A stretch of 64,000 nt of DNA. Origin: Thermotoga maritima MSB8. GTDB taxonomy: Bacteria; Thermotogota; Thermotogae; Thermotogales; Thermotogaceae. Location of the stretch: NCBI RefSeq assembly GCF_000008545.1, contig NC_000853.1, positions 62,001 to 126,000 of the forward strand, written 5' to 3'. The stretch's first letter is position 1; the number at the start of each line of letters is the position of its first letter. Position numbers and translations under genes: made by a program. Of the stretch, positions 38,505 through 50,976 are shown one piece after another. The notes below the pieces were generated by a model. It was not told the DNA's origin. It did not search any database and saw only the letters and a program-made list of their open reading frames with translations.

Positions 38505-39084
38505 AGAAAACCTCCACTTCCTTCCTGATCTCCTCTGGTACAAACCCTTTCAAAGTCTTCCCGAGTCTGGCCCTTTCGCGGATCTCCGTAGAAGAAATTT
38601 GAACGATAGGCATATCCAGAAACACAATCTCGCTCAGATCTCCTAATACTCTCCTGGCGTGCTCATGATAAGGTTTCCCGCAGTACCTCGGATAAACAAC
38701 CAGGGTGGATTTTTTTAGGATATCGCGGTATCTGTACCATTTCTCAAAGTAGGAGAGCGCATCTTCACCAACGATAAAGAACGGTTTTGTCTTGTAGATC
38801 TCTGAAAAATACTCTATCGTGAAGATAGAGTAAGAAACACCCCCTCTCCTCTTCTCATAATCGCTCACTTCCATCTTCTCCATCCCTTCGAAGACTTTTT
38901 TCAACCACTCGAATCTCTTTTCAAAGGGGGCAACTGTTTTCTTGTGTGGCGGATTGAAAACGGGTACAACGATCAACCGATCCAGATCGAGAATTTCAAG
39001 CGTATAGACACTCACAAGTACATGACCGGTATGAACGGGATCGAACGAGCCCCCAAATATGCCTATTCTATTCCCTGTATTCAA
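38494..39084 (-). CDS. nadD: Nicotinate-nucleotide adenylyltransferase
   Basis: 196 residues of the nucleotidylyltransferase fold: [14 protein letters not shown] at the N-terminus and [10 protein letters not shown] at the C-terminus. It makes deamido-NAD in NAD synthesis. The start is probably TTG at 39084, with GGAG 9 bases upstream and the (T/H)xGH motif at the usual distance. An in-frame ATG at 39111 deep in obg is less likely. Confidence 0.93.
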   Translation of the reverse strand: MNTGNRIGIFGGSFDPVHTGHVLVSVYTLEILDLDRLIVVPVFNPPHKKTVAPFEKRFEWLKKVFEGMEKMEVSDYEKRRGGVSYSIFTIEYFSEIYKTKPFFIVGEDALSYFEKWYRYRDILKKSTLVVYPRYCGKPYHEHARRVLGDLSEIVFLDMPIVQISSTEIRERARLGKTLKGFVPEEIRKEVEVFYGG

Positions 39085-40371
39085 ACTCGAAGTCTCCGAT
39101 CCTGACAACATCCCCTTCCTTCACCCCGGCTTCTTTTAACTTATTGTTTAGACCGTTTTTCTCCAGAACCTGTAAAAGCATCAATCTCGCGTCCCTCTGA
39201 TTCAGGTCGAATCTCTCTATCCAGACTCTAAGGTTCTCTCCTTCAACCACCCAGTATCCCTCATCTTCTTTGACAACTTCTAAATGGAATTTCTCAGGAA
39301 GCCTCCTCCAGACAGGTGAAGGCTTCACGAATTTTTCTTCTTTTCTCTCTGGTTTCTCTACCTTCATTTCCCTGACGATGGAGGCCAGCTTTGAAACGAG
39401 CAGATCTATTCCCTCACCTGTCACAGCAGAGACAGGGATCACCTCTCGGTTGGTAGCATCTCTCAGTCTCTTCAGAATTTTCTCCAATTCTTCTTTACCG
39501 ATAAGGTCTATCTTGTTTGCAACCACTATTTCGGGCTTCTCCAAAAGGAACGGGGAGTACTTCTTCATTTCTTCTCTTATGACGAAGTAATCTCTCACCG
39601 GATCTTCTCTCTCATAGCCACTCACATCGATCACATGGGCTATCAAGTAGCACCTTTCAACATGCCTCAAAAATACGTTTCCAAGACCTACTCCTTCACT
39701 CGCACCTTCGATGAGACCGGGAATGTCCGCCACCACAAAGCTGAAGTCATCGTATTTCACCACTCCCAGATTAGGTATGAGTGTTGTGAACGGATAATTC
39801 GCTATCTTGGGTCTCGCGTTGCTGATGCGCGATATGAGGGAAGACTTTCCCACGTTTGGATATCCAACGAGTCCAACGTCTGCCAGTATCTTCAGTTCAA
39901 GTTCGAGCCATCTGGACTCACCTTTTTCGCCGCGTTCTGCTATCAAAGGAGCCTGCTTTATGGATGTTGCAAAATGGGCGTTCCCTCTCCCACCTCTTCC
40001 ACCGCGTGCCACACACACGATCTTTCCCGGTTCGTTCAAATCGGCGATGACTTCTCCAGTAACGGCGTCCTTGACCACAGTTCCTACCGGCACGTCTATG
40101 AAAAGATCCTTACCGTTTCTTCCTTTCATTTTCTTTCCCATGCCGTGCTTTCCGTTTTCTGCCATGAATTTCCTCTTGTTCACAAATTCTATCAATGTGG
40201 AAACGGAAGGATTGGCCCTGAGGAAGACGAATCCTCCATTACCGCCGTCTCCACCATCAGGGCCACCCTTTGGAACGTATTTCTCTCTTCTGAAGCTCAC
40301 ACAACCGTTTCCTCCGTCACCGGCTTTCACGAAGATTTTCACTCTGTCAACAAAATCCGCTCTCTCTATGT

Positions 40372-40375
<4 letters not shown>
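39068..40375 (-). CDS. obg: GTPase Obg
   Basis: 435 residues: the glycine-rich Obg domain (~1-160, [20 protein letters not shown]), the G domain (~160-330, G1 [10 protein letters not shown]4 NKID) and the C-terminal OCT domain (~345-430). It acts in ribosome assembly and stress control. The start is TTG at 40375, with AGGAGGG 7 bases upstream and a 4-base overlap with the preceding unknown gene. Confidence 0.96.
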
Positions 40376-43199
<2,824 letters not shown>

Positions 43200-43243
43200 T
43201 CACCCCTTGTCTATAGTATAATCCCGAATGGGGAGTTGAGACG

Positions 43244-45112
43244 ATGAAAAAATGGATTTTTCTGTTCTTGTTATTTCTGGTTGTACCCGTTCTTTCCTAT
43301 GCCATCGATTTAGAAAATGTCACCGCACAGTTTCAAAAGCTGGTGGAAGATTACGAAAGTGGATTCCCCCAGGATCCATTCGTGAGTTATGTAAAAGAAA
43401 ACATCCCTCAACTTCAAAAGTACAGAATCTTTCGAAGATTTCTTGCAGGAAGTGTGGAAAAAACTGAGTTTGCAAAGACTCCGGGTGACTACCTGTTCGT
43501 GCTCTATCAGAACTGGAAAGAAACCAACTGGGAAAGAAAACTCTCCAACGTTCTTTTCCTCTCTTACCTGCAGTCCATGATGTCCGGTTCAAAGCCTTCA
43601 GAGAGTGTCCTGAAAAATTCTCCTGCCTTCAATTCCTTCTTTGCCGAATACAGAATGTTCGTTCGCTCCAACGCGTTGAACCTTCTCAGATGGATTCTAG
43701 CCTATTACACAGGAGGAACAAACACCCCTCCACCTGTTGAATTTAACCTGGGTATCAGAAACACAGGGTTCTCTTTCAATGTGAATCATGATGTTCATCC
43801 AGATATTTTGAAAGTCCTACCTGAAGATCTGGAAGCGAAATTAAAAGAAGCGATCGAGGAAATCGCCTCTTCGAAAAACCAGGCCGAGTACACTCGAAAC
43901 ATAAACAGGCAGGCGAGTCTTCTGTGGAAAGAATTCGAAAGTAATATCTCTGCGCTTCAGAACGAAGTAGCGGACGTTTTTGAAAACACCTCGCCATCGA
44001 TCTCCAACTTCTGGTGGATCCGGTTTGTCGTCTACGGAATTCTTCTGGTGATTTTCCTGAGAAAGTATCGAACGATACTGCAGTTCATCATCGCCGCAGA
44101 GATTCTGTTCATCTGGGTGACAAAATCGCTGTATCTCAACACCGTTGAAAATATGATCTTTTCGACAGTTGTCGTTTTCATGTTCATCTTTTTCAATTTT
44201 ATCCTCCTTGTCAGAAGAAGGTATCTTTATCCACTGCTCTCACTGATATTTGTTTTCCTCCTTTTCATCCCGTCGTACATCTCAATCAGGGAGATGGGTA
44301 TGGATAGTGCTTTTGAGAACTCACCGTATTACGATCAACTGAAATTTGAGGTGTTTGAAGGTTCTGACTCGCCTGTGAAAACGGCCATCAGAAGAATGAA
44401 CACGATCGCTCTTTCAAGCAAAGAACACACAAAGCAAATAGTAGAAACCTTGGGGTCTCTACCAGAAGAACTGTTGAAAATTGGAGCTCTAAAATCGATA
44501 GAACCCACCAAGAACGGACTTTTCTTTCTGTTGAATGAACGTTCAAAATTCTTCACCACAGCCGGGTTCGAAGACAGATTGGATTTAACCGGTAAAATCG
44601 AAGGCGATCTGAGTGATTACCTCTCACAGGAAAAATCCAGGTACAGAAAATACAGAAGAGAAATCAATTCACTGGACCAGCTCATAAAAAAGATCACCTC
44701 GTACACTTCCGAAAAATTCTCACAGGATTTCGAAAGAGAACTGACAAACACCATTGAAAGGTACCCACTCATTGCAGGTGTTTCTTTCTCCTATTCAACG
44801 GAGAAAAGCTATCTTTCGCTGAAACCTTATCGCACTATGAATGGATTGATCGGCATCTTCACTTTCTTTTTGCTTTTCTTCTCCGCTGTTCTTGGAGGAA
44901 GATACTTGCTCTTTCCCGCAGCGGCGACTCTGTTCACTTCCATCCTTTCGATGATCAAATGGAAACACCTCGAAGTCTTCGTGGAAAGCGGTATTTTCCC
45001 TCTGATCATCGAAACTTCGTCCACTCACACCTTCCACATCGAGGTGTTCTTGATATTCGTTTCTCTGTTTCTTCTCTATAAAAACTTCATGAAAAGGAGG
45101 GTGAAAGCATGA
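43244..45112 (+). CDS. Large membrane protein of unknown function, coupled to the nucleoside transporter
   Basis: 622 residues. A signal peptide (residues 1-~21, ending LSYA) is followed by a ~230-residue extracytoplasmic helical region. A cluster of four hydrophobic helices lies at ~250-345 (WWIRFVVYGILLVIFL through IFVFLLFIPSYI). A second ~190-residue soluble domain and a final group of helices (~535-615) complete it. I recognise no known family. Its TGA overlaps the ATG of the binding protein of the BMP/Nup transporter, so the two are co-translated and probably functionally tied. TATAAT at 43217-43222 is a likely −10 element of the operon. Confidence 0.85.
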   Translation: MKKWIFLFLLFLVVPVLSYAIDLENVTAQFQKLVEDYESGFPQDPFVSYVKENIPQLQKYRIFRRFLAGSVEKTEFAKTPGDYLFVLYQNWKETNWERKLSNVLFLSYLQSMMSGSKPSESVLKNSPAFNSFFAEYRMFVRSNALNLLRWILAYYTGGTNTPPPVEFNLGIRNTGFSFNVNHDVHPDILKVLPEDLEAKLKEAIEEIASSKNQAEYTRNINRQASLLWKEFESNISALQNEVADVFENTSPSISNFWWIRFVVYGILLVIFLRKYRTILQFIIAAEILFIWVTKSLYLNTVENMIFSTVVVFMFIFFNFILLVRRRYLYPLLSLIFVFLLFIPSYISIREMGMDSAFENSPYYDQLKFEVFEGSDSPVKTAIRRMNTIALSSKEHTKQIVETLGSLPEELLKIGALKSIEPTKNGLFFLLNERSKFFTTAGFEDRLDLTGKIEGDLSDYLSQEKSRYRKYRREINSLDQLIKKITSYTSEKFSQDFERELTNTIERYPLIAGVSFSYSTEKSYLSLKPYRTMNGLIGIFTFFLLFFSAVLGGRYLLFPAAATLFTSILSMIKWKHLEVFVESGIFPLIIETSSTHTFHIEVFLIFVSLFLLYKNFMKRRVKA

Positions 45113-46188
45113 GAAAGTTTCTCGTTATTTCTTTGATGATTTTCGCGGTTGCTCTGTTTGGTTTCAAAGTCATTATGGTGACGGACGTCGGGGGACTCGG
45201 TGACAAATCCTTCAACGACGGAACGTGGGCAGGAATAAAGCAGGCCGCAGAAGAACTCGGAATAGAAGCGAAAGTGATACAATCTTACGAGCAGTCCGAC
45301 TACATACCGAACCTCAGCAAAGCAGCGGAAGAAGCTGATCTCGTGTTCGCTGTTGGTTTCATGATGACGAATGATCTCTTTAAAGTGGCAAAGCAATATC
45401 CGGACACGTACTTTGTGGGAATAGACATCACGCCTCCCGAGGGCCAGATTCTCCCGAACGTACTCACATTCACCTTCAAAGAACAGGAAGCCGCTTTCTT
45501 GGTGGGGTACGTGGCAGCCGCCATGACGAAGACCGGAATGGTTGGATTCGTCGGAGGAATCCCGATACCCCCCGTGGAAAGGTTCAGATACGGTTACGAG
45601 GCTGGTATAAAGACCTATTCGGTTCTCCACAAAAAGAACGTGAAAATCTTGAGAGGCTACACACAGGATTTCGAAGATCCGAAGAAGGGTAAAGACCTCG
45701 CCATGTCTCAGTTCGCGGAAGGAGCCGACATCGTGTTCCACGCCTCCGGTGCCTGTGGAAACGGAGTTATAGAAGCTGCCAGGGAGAAGTTCTCAGCACT
45801 GGCCGGTTCTGACAAACTCGTTGACCTTATAGATTACTACACGACGAACGGAAAGGGATTCTTCGCCATAGGAGTGGACATGGACCAGGATTACATGGCT
45901 CCCGGTGCTGTTCTGACAAGCGCGATGAAGAGAGTGGACGTAGCGTCTTACTACGGAGTTGTCTGGGCGTACGAGGGAACGTTCGAAGGTGGGCACAGGG
46001 TTCTTGGAATCTCCGAAGACGCAGTTGGAATAAGTCCGATGAAGTACACGAAAGGACTCGTTCCCAACAGAGTCATAGCCGAACTTCTTTACCTTGAAAA
46101 ATTGATGAAAGAAGGCACTCTGAAAGTCCCAGAGACTCAGGAAGAGCTTGACGCTTTCGAAGTTCCACAAATCGAATTCCCATTCTGA
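45109..46188 (+). CDS. BMP/PnrA-family substrate-binding protein (probably nucleosides)
   Basis: 359 residues: a signal peptide (MRKFLVISLMIFAVALF, no lipobox Cys), then the BMP fold with the family motif VTDVGGLGDKSFNDGTW near the N-terminus and IGVDMDQDYMAPGAVLTSAM in the C-terminal lobe. Members such as PnrA/TmpC and NupN bind purine nucleosides, so that is the best guess for ligand. AAGGAGGGTGAAAGC precedes the ATG. A strong hairpin separates it from its ATPase gene. Confidence 0.9.
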   Translation: MRKFLVISLMIFAVALFGFKVIMVTDVGGLGDKSFNDGTWAGIKQAAEELGIEAKVIQSYEQSDYIPNLSKAAEEADLVFAVGFMMTNDLFKVAKQYPDTYFVGIDITPPEGQILPNVLTFTFKEQEAAFLVGYVAAAMTKTGMVGFVGGIPIPPVERFRYGYEAGIKTYSVLHKKNVKILRGYTQDFEDPKKGKDLAMSQFAEGADIVFHASGACGNGVIEAAREKFSALAGSDKLVDLIDYYTTNGKGFFAIGVDMDQDYMAPGAVLTSAMKRVDVASYYGVVWAYEGTFEGGHRVLGISEDAVGISPMKYTKGLVPNRVIAELLYLEKLMKEGTLKVPETQEELDAFEVPQIEFPF

Positions 46189-46212
46189 GGGGGAGTCCTC
46201 CCCCTCTTTTCA
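46188..46212 (+). terminator. Intra-operon attenuator hairpin after the BMP gene
   Basis: GAGGGGGA pairs with TCCCCCTC around GTCC, followed by TTTTC. It overlaps the BMP stop and precedes the ATPase ribosome site by a few bases. It should reduce transcription of downstream genes relative to the binding protein. Confidence 0.65.
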
Positions 46213-46223
46213 GGGGTGATCCG

Positions 46224-47747
46224 GTGGAGTACGCAGTTGTGATGAAGAGAATCGTTAAAAGGTTTCCCGGAGTTCTGGCAAACGATCACGTGGATCTCTT
46301 CGTCGAAAAGGGCGAAATCCACGCTATCGTTGGTGAAAACGGCGCTGGAAAAACCACTCTCATGAAACAGCTCTACGGCCTTTTAAAGCCCGATGAGGGG
46401 GAAATTTACATAAACGGAAAAAGAGTAGAATTTTCCGGTCCCGCTGACGCGATAAAAAGCGGTATAGGTATGGTTCACCAGCATTTCATGCTCGTTGACA
46501 ACCTGACGGCTTACGAGAACGTGATCATCGGGATGGAACCAAGGAAAGGAATTCTTCTGGATAGGAAAAAGGCGAGGAAAGAAGTTAAAAGACTCTCGGA
46601 AGAGTACGGATTAACAATAGACGTCGATATGAAAATAGAGGACATGCCCGTGGGGTTGCAGCAGAGAGTAGAGATCATCAAGACACTCTACAGAGGAGCA
46701 GAGATTCTCATCTTAGATGAACCCACCGCCGTCCTCACTCCACAGGAAACAGAGGAACTCTTCGAAGTCTTGAAACGATTGAAAAAGAGCGGGAAAACGA
46801 TCATATTCATTTCGCATAAATTGAACGAAGTGATGGAGATCTCCGATAGAATCACCGTTATGAGGCAGGGAAGGGTCACAGGAAACCTCATCACTTCACA
46901 AACCACACCACAGGAAATAGCGAGATTGATGGTGGGAAGAGATGTTGTTCTCACGGTTGAGAAAAAACCAAAAGAAGCCGGTGAAACACTCCTCAAAATA
47001 GAAGATCTCTGGGTCAAGGACAACAGAAAACTGGACGCTGTAAAGGGAGTTTCTTTCGAGGTAAAGAGGGGAGAGATAGTAGGGATAGCCGGTGTTGCTG
47101 GAAACGGTCAGTCCGAACTGGTGGAAGCGATCACAGGACTTCGCGGAGCGGAACGAGGAAGAGTCTACTTCAAAGGTGAAGATATAACGGGATACGACCC
47201 AAAAAGATTGCGAGATCTCGGAATGTTCCACGTTCCAGAAGATCGACTCAAAAGAGGTTTGATAGTGGATTTTCCGGCATATTTCAACACCATTTTGGGA
47301 AGGCACATGATAGAGCCTTTCGTGAAGAGCGGTTTTCTCAACATGAAGGAAATAAAAAGATTTTCAAAACAACTTTTTGAAAAGTTCGATATCAGGCCGA
47401 GAAACATAGAACTCCTCGCGGGAAGTTTCTCCGGTGGGAATCAGCAGAAGATCATCGTTGCACGTGAAATGAGTTTCTCCCCCGAACTTCTCGTTGTGGC
47501 TCAACCGACACGTGGTCTGGACGTGGGTGCGATAGAATTCATTCACAAAACACTCGTATCGATGAGAGATGCAGGTGTCGGTGTTCTTCTCATATCCATG
47601 GAACTGGACGAAATCTTCTCGCTCAGCGACAGAATACTGGTTATGTACGAAGGACAGATAATGGGAGAAGTCAAACCGGAAGAAACCACTCCAGAGGAAG
47701 TAGGGCTCATGATGGCAGGTAAAAGACTGGAGGAGATCAGAAGATGA
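46224..47747 (+). CDS. Double ABC-domain ATPase of the nucleoside-type transporter (NupO/RbsA-like)
   Basis: 507 residues with two ABC cassettes. The first has GENGAGKTTLMKQ and Walker B ILILDEPTAVL. The second lacks a standard Walker A (GVAGNGQSE) but keeps FSGGNQQK and VVAQPTRGLD. This asymmetry is normal for RbsA-like ATPases. The start is GTG at 46224 behind AGGGGTGAT. An ATGA overlap joins it to the first permease gene. Confidence 0.93.
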   Translation: MEYAVVMKRIVKRFPGVLANDHVDLFVEKGEIHAIVGENGAGKTTLMKQLYGLLKPDEGEIYINGKRVEFSGPADAIKSGIGMVHQHFMLVDNLTAYENVIIGMEPRKGILLDRKKARKEVKRLSEEYGLTIDVDMKIEDMPVGLQQRVEIIKTLYRGAEILILDEPTAVLTPQETEELFEVLKRLKKSGKTIIFISHKLNEVMEISDRITVMRQGRVTGNLITSQTTPQEIARLMVGRDVVLTVEKKPKEAGETLLKIEDLWVKDNRKLDAVKGVSFEVKRGEIVGIAGVAGNGQSELVEAITGLRGAERGRVYFKGEDITGYDPKRLRDLGMFHVPEDRLKRGLIVDFPAYFNTILGRHMIEPFVKSGFLNMKEIKRFSKQLFEKFDIRPRNIELLAGSFSGGNQQKIIVAREMSFSPELLVVAQPTRGLDVGAIEFIHKTLVSMRDAGVGVLLISMELDEIFSLSDRILVMYEGQIMGEVKPEETTPEEVGLMMAGKRLEEIRR

Positions 47748-48778
47748 ACAACAGGGTGTGGTCATTTCTTGTCCCGTTCTTTTCGGTCATCATAGCACTT
47801 CTTATAGCGGCCGTGGTGATCATTCTGATCGGGCAAAACCCCGTGATAGCGTACAAAGCCATGATCGAAGGGGCTTTTGGAAATATCCAGGCTCTGGCCG
47901 ATACGGTGATAAAAACCACGCCGCTCATCCTAACAGGACTCGCCGTTGGATTTGGTTTCAGAGCAGGGCTATTCAACATAGGAGCGGAAGGACAGATGAT
48001 CATGGGAGGGATTCTGGCAACTGTCGTTGGAATGCACATGAGAGGAATACCGCCAGCACTCGCTATCCCTCTTACGATGATTGCCGGCATGCTGGGAGGT
48101 GCCGCCTGGGCCTCTATAGCCGGTTATCTGAAGGCAAAAACGGGAGCACATGAAGTTGTGTCAACCATAATGCTGAACTGGATCGCAACCTACATATCCT
48201 CTTACCTCATCACGGGACCACTGGCAGTGGGATCGGGTACTCCCAAAAGTCCAGAAATCGCTCCTTCTGCCAAACTTCCTCCTATCGTTACAGTTGGCGC
48301 TTTAGAAATGACCTCCGGTATTCTGATTTCAATTCTTTCAGCGGTGGTTATATACATCGTTCTGGAGAAGACGAAAACTGGCTATGAGGTGAAAGCAGTT
48401 GGATTCAATCCGTACGCGGCAGAATATGGAGGAATAAACATCTCAAAGAACATCGTCATGTGTATGGCAATAAGTGGAGCGCTGGCGGGCCTTGCTGGAG
48501 CCCTAGAAGTGATGGGATTGCACCACAGGTTCCTAGGAACACTCTCCGGCGGGAAGGGCTTCGACGGAATCTCGATCGCGCTGATCGGACAAAACCATCC
48601 CATAGGCATCATCTTCGCCTCATTTCTCATAGCCGCTCTGAGGACTGGATCGAGCAATATGCAGTTCGTTGGGGTACCAAAACACATTGTCACAATCATA
48701 CAGGGTATCGTCATATTCCTCGTTGCAGCCGACAGGATCGTTAAAACCCTTCTCAGGTTCAGGAAGGTGAAAAGATGA
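47744..48778 (+). CDS. ABC transporter permease (NupP-like)
   Basis: 344 residues with about eight to ten membrane helices. The BPD_transp_2 family motif GFRAGLFNIGAEGQMIMG is at residues ~70-87 and KTGAHEVVSTIMLNW is near 133. It forms the channel with the next gene. Both ends overlap neighbours by ATGA. Confidence 0.93.
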   Translation: MNNRVWSFLVPFFSVIIALLIAAVVIILIGQNPVIAYKAMIEGAFGNIQALADTVIKTTPLILTGLAVGFGFRAGLFNIGAEGQMIMGGILATVVGMHMRGIPPALAIPLTMIAGMLGGAAWASIAGYLKAKTGAHEVVSTIMLNWIATYISSYLITGPLAVGSGTPKSPEIAPSAKLPPIVTVGALEMTSGILISILSAVVIYIVLEKTKTGYEVKAVGFNPYAAEYGGINISKNIVMCMAISGALAGLAGALEVMGLHHRFLGTLSGGKGFDGISIALIGQNHPIGIIFASFLIAALRTGSSNMQFVGVPKHIVTIIQGIVIFLVAADRIVKTLLRFRKVKR

Positions 48779-49734
48779 AAATACTGGAAGTGCTCTGGAA
48801 CATTTTCTCAAATCCCCTCTTTTACAAGCTCACTCTCACAGCTTCCACTCCTCTTCTTTTCGCATCCCTTGGAGGTGTTTTCAGTGAAGTTACAGGGGTT
48901 GTGAACATCGCCCTTGAAGGAATAATGCTTCTTGGAGCGTTCTCCTCGGTGGTGATCACATATTACACCGGAAACGTGTGGCTCGGTTTCTTGCTTTCTA
49001 TTCCCATAGGAATCGGGTTTTCCTGGTTCCACGCCTGGGCGAGTATCAAATGGAGAGGCAACCAGATAGTGAGCGCGACGGCGTTGATACTGGTGGCGCA
49101 GGGTCTGACAGGTTTTCTCATGGAACCGATATTCGGTCAGCCGGGGCAGACACCTTATGTGGGTCGAATCGAAGAGATCACACTGCCTGGCATTTCCTCC
49201 ATTCCTTTCATCGGAGAAGCCATCGGAACCATCAGTCCAATAGTTCTCATAGCCTTCGCAATGGTCTTTTTTGCGTGGTTTCTGATCTACAAGACCCCAC
49301 TGGGTCTCAGAATGAGATCGGTAGGTGAAAATCCCGAGGCTGCCGATACTCTCGGTGTTGACGTCTTCAAAATAAGGTACTTCGGAGTTCTCATGAGCGG
49401 TGCTCTGGCGTCCATGGGAGGAGCGTTCCTTTCCATAGGAGAGGTCGGTAACTTCAGGGAACTCATGACGGGAGGAAGGGGCTTCATTGCCCTTGCGGCC
49501 ATGATCCTTGGAAACTGGAATCCCATAGGTGCCATGTGGGCCTGCCTCATGTTTGGTATGTCAGAAGCTCTGGCCAATCAACTTCAGAGTAGTCCCATTC
49601 TCAACGTACCTGCTACGGCAAAACCGTTGTTCAATCTCTTTCCGTTCGTTGTTACCCTCGTTGTCGTGGCTGGCCTGATAGGAAGAACAAGACCACCAGC
49701 AGCCGATGGTGTTCCCTACGAAAAAGAAGAGTAA
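48775..49734 (+). CDS. ABC transporter permease (NupQ-like)
   Basis: 319 residues, about eight helices, with the family motif EVTGVVNIALEGIMLLGAF near residues 38-56 and TPLGLRMRSVGENPEAADTL near 178. It is the second channel subunit of the BMP transporter. The last 19 bases overlap the convergent nuclease gene. Confidence 0.93.
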   Translation: MKILEVLWNIFSNPLFYKLTLTASTPLLFASLGGVFSEVTGVVNIALEGIMLLGAFSSVVITYYTGNVWLGFLLSIPIGIGFSWFHAWASIKWRGNQIVSATALILVAQGLTGFLMEPIFGQPGQTPYVGRIEEITLPGISSIPFIGEAIGTISPIVLIAFAMVFFAWFLIYKTPLGLRMRSVGENPEAADTLGVDVFKIRYFGVLMSGALASMGGAFLSIGEVGNFRELMTGGRGFIALAAMILGNWNPIGAMWACLMFGMSEALANQLQSSPILNVPATAKPLFNLFPFVVTLVVVAGLIGRTRPPAADGVPYEKEE

Positions 49735-50900
49735 GACCTCATGAAATCCAGGACCAGCTTCGTTGCTCTCACATCATCCTCGTTGTACAGGAGCATCTGC
49801 TTTAGAAGCTCCTCGTTTCTCGTTTTTTTCCATTTCTCATAAAGCCGCAGTATTTCATAACCATTCAGGGACGTTCTCCAATCGTACCCCAGATACTTAG
49901 CGATTCTTTTGAGCGAGTAGGACATAACAGGAAAAACGAAATGATTCCTCAGGATTGTGAACACATCGAGAAAATTCATCCTTTTGTTTCTGCCGATCAA
50001 TGAAATCAGCTTTCTCTTCTCCGGTCCATGATAGTGATAGAAAACACTCTCATCGTCCAGAGAATTCAAAAATGCGATCAGATCTCCTTGATCCTCTTCC
50101 AGAAAATATCTGTACTCATCACCTATTAAAAACCCATAGAGAAAATCCCTCTCTTCTGACGGATGATACTCTATGTCAACTATTGTTCCTTCTGGAAGAT
50201 CCTCCGGAGGGGTTATCATTATCACTCTATTCTCGAGAAACGCCCTCGCCGCCATAACGAATCTTTTTCCTTTCTCTTTTCCAAATACCTTTTCCAGGAT
50301 TCTCTGGTCCGCCTCCGCGAGATCTTCCAGCGTTTCTATACCCATTCCATAGAGAACCCTGTACGTTTCTTCTCCTATCCCGTTCACCAGAAGCAAACTC
50401 TTCTCTTCAAAAAACTTCCCTTCGCAATCTTCGAGGAAATCACAGTATCTACAGTGTCTTCCCACTCTGGGGTGAGGATCATCATCTATTGTCAACATTT
50501 CTCTCAAAACATCTTCGACGATGGGTATCAGATTTTTCCAGTTTTCCATCTTTCTTGAGAAGCTGTCAGATACGATCTCCACGCCCGAAACTTCCAGGCC
50601 AGCCCTTGAGAAAACCAGGGCATGATAAGCGCTCTCAAGGATGTATTTGTCTTTAAACCTTTTTGCGCTCTTTCTCAGAATAATTCTCCATCCATCCCTG
50701 TCTTTCACAATCAGATCGGGATTTGAAACCAGTTCATGACCCTCAAACTCACACACGATCACAGGATTTTCGAGCGGGAATCCAGCCTCCATTAACTCCT
50801 CCGAAAAGTTCGGAGAAACCTCTTTTGAAATTTTTTTTGAAAGGTAATATCGCCTTGGGCACACCAAGAAATTTTCTACATCCTCGTAGCTTATTGTCAT
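49716..50900 (-). CDS. TM0106-family RecB-like putative nuclease (Fe-S type plus DEDD exonuclease)
   Basis: 394 residues. The N-terminal ~180 residues resemble the RecB/Cas4 nuclease fold with iron-sulfur cysteines: one at CPRRYYL near residue 15 and three in HCRYCDFLEDC near 140. A helix-hairpin-helix segment follows (VNGIGEETYRVLYGMGIETL). The C-terminal half is an RNase H-like DEDDy 3'-5' exonuclease (DIEYHP as exo I, NEDDVRATKLVLDF at the end). The family is named after the T. maritima gene. The start at 50900 has GGGAGGATTCG upstream. Cellular role is unknown; DNA or RNA processing is likely. Confidence 0.88.
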   Translation of the reverse strand: MTISYEDVENFLVCPRRYYLSKKISKEVSPNFSEELMEAGFPLENPVIVCEFEGHELVSNPDLIVKDRDGWRIILRKSAKRFKDKYILESAYHALVFSRAGLEVSGVEIVSDSFSRKMENWKNLIPIVEDVLREMLTIDDDPHPRVGRHCRYCDFLEDCEGKFFEEKSLLLVNGIGEETYRVLYGMGIETLEDLAEADQRILEKVFGKEKGKRFVMAARAFLENRVIMITPPEDLPEGTIVDIEYHPSEERDFLYGFLIGDEYRYFLEEDQGDLIAFLNSLDDESVFYHYHGPEKRKLISLIGRNKRMNFLDVFTILRNHFVFPVMSYSLKRIAKYLGYDWRTSLNGYEILRLYEKWKKTRNEELLKQMLLYNEDDVRATKLVLDFMRSYSSFS

Positions 50901-50976
50901 CGAATCCTCCCTCCACATTTTCAACGTGGTAGAATATTTCTGAAGTTTATTATACTGACAATTGGGGGTGCTCAAC

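Noticed and set aside
49716-50900. Cas4-like nuclease as a sign of a CRISPR locus
   Set aside because: No repeat array or other cas gene is found anywhere in the window, and the protein has the TM0106-family architecture with a DEDD domain.
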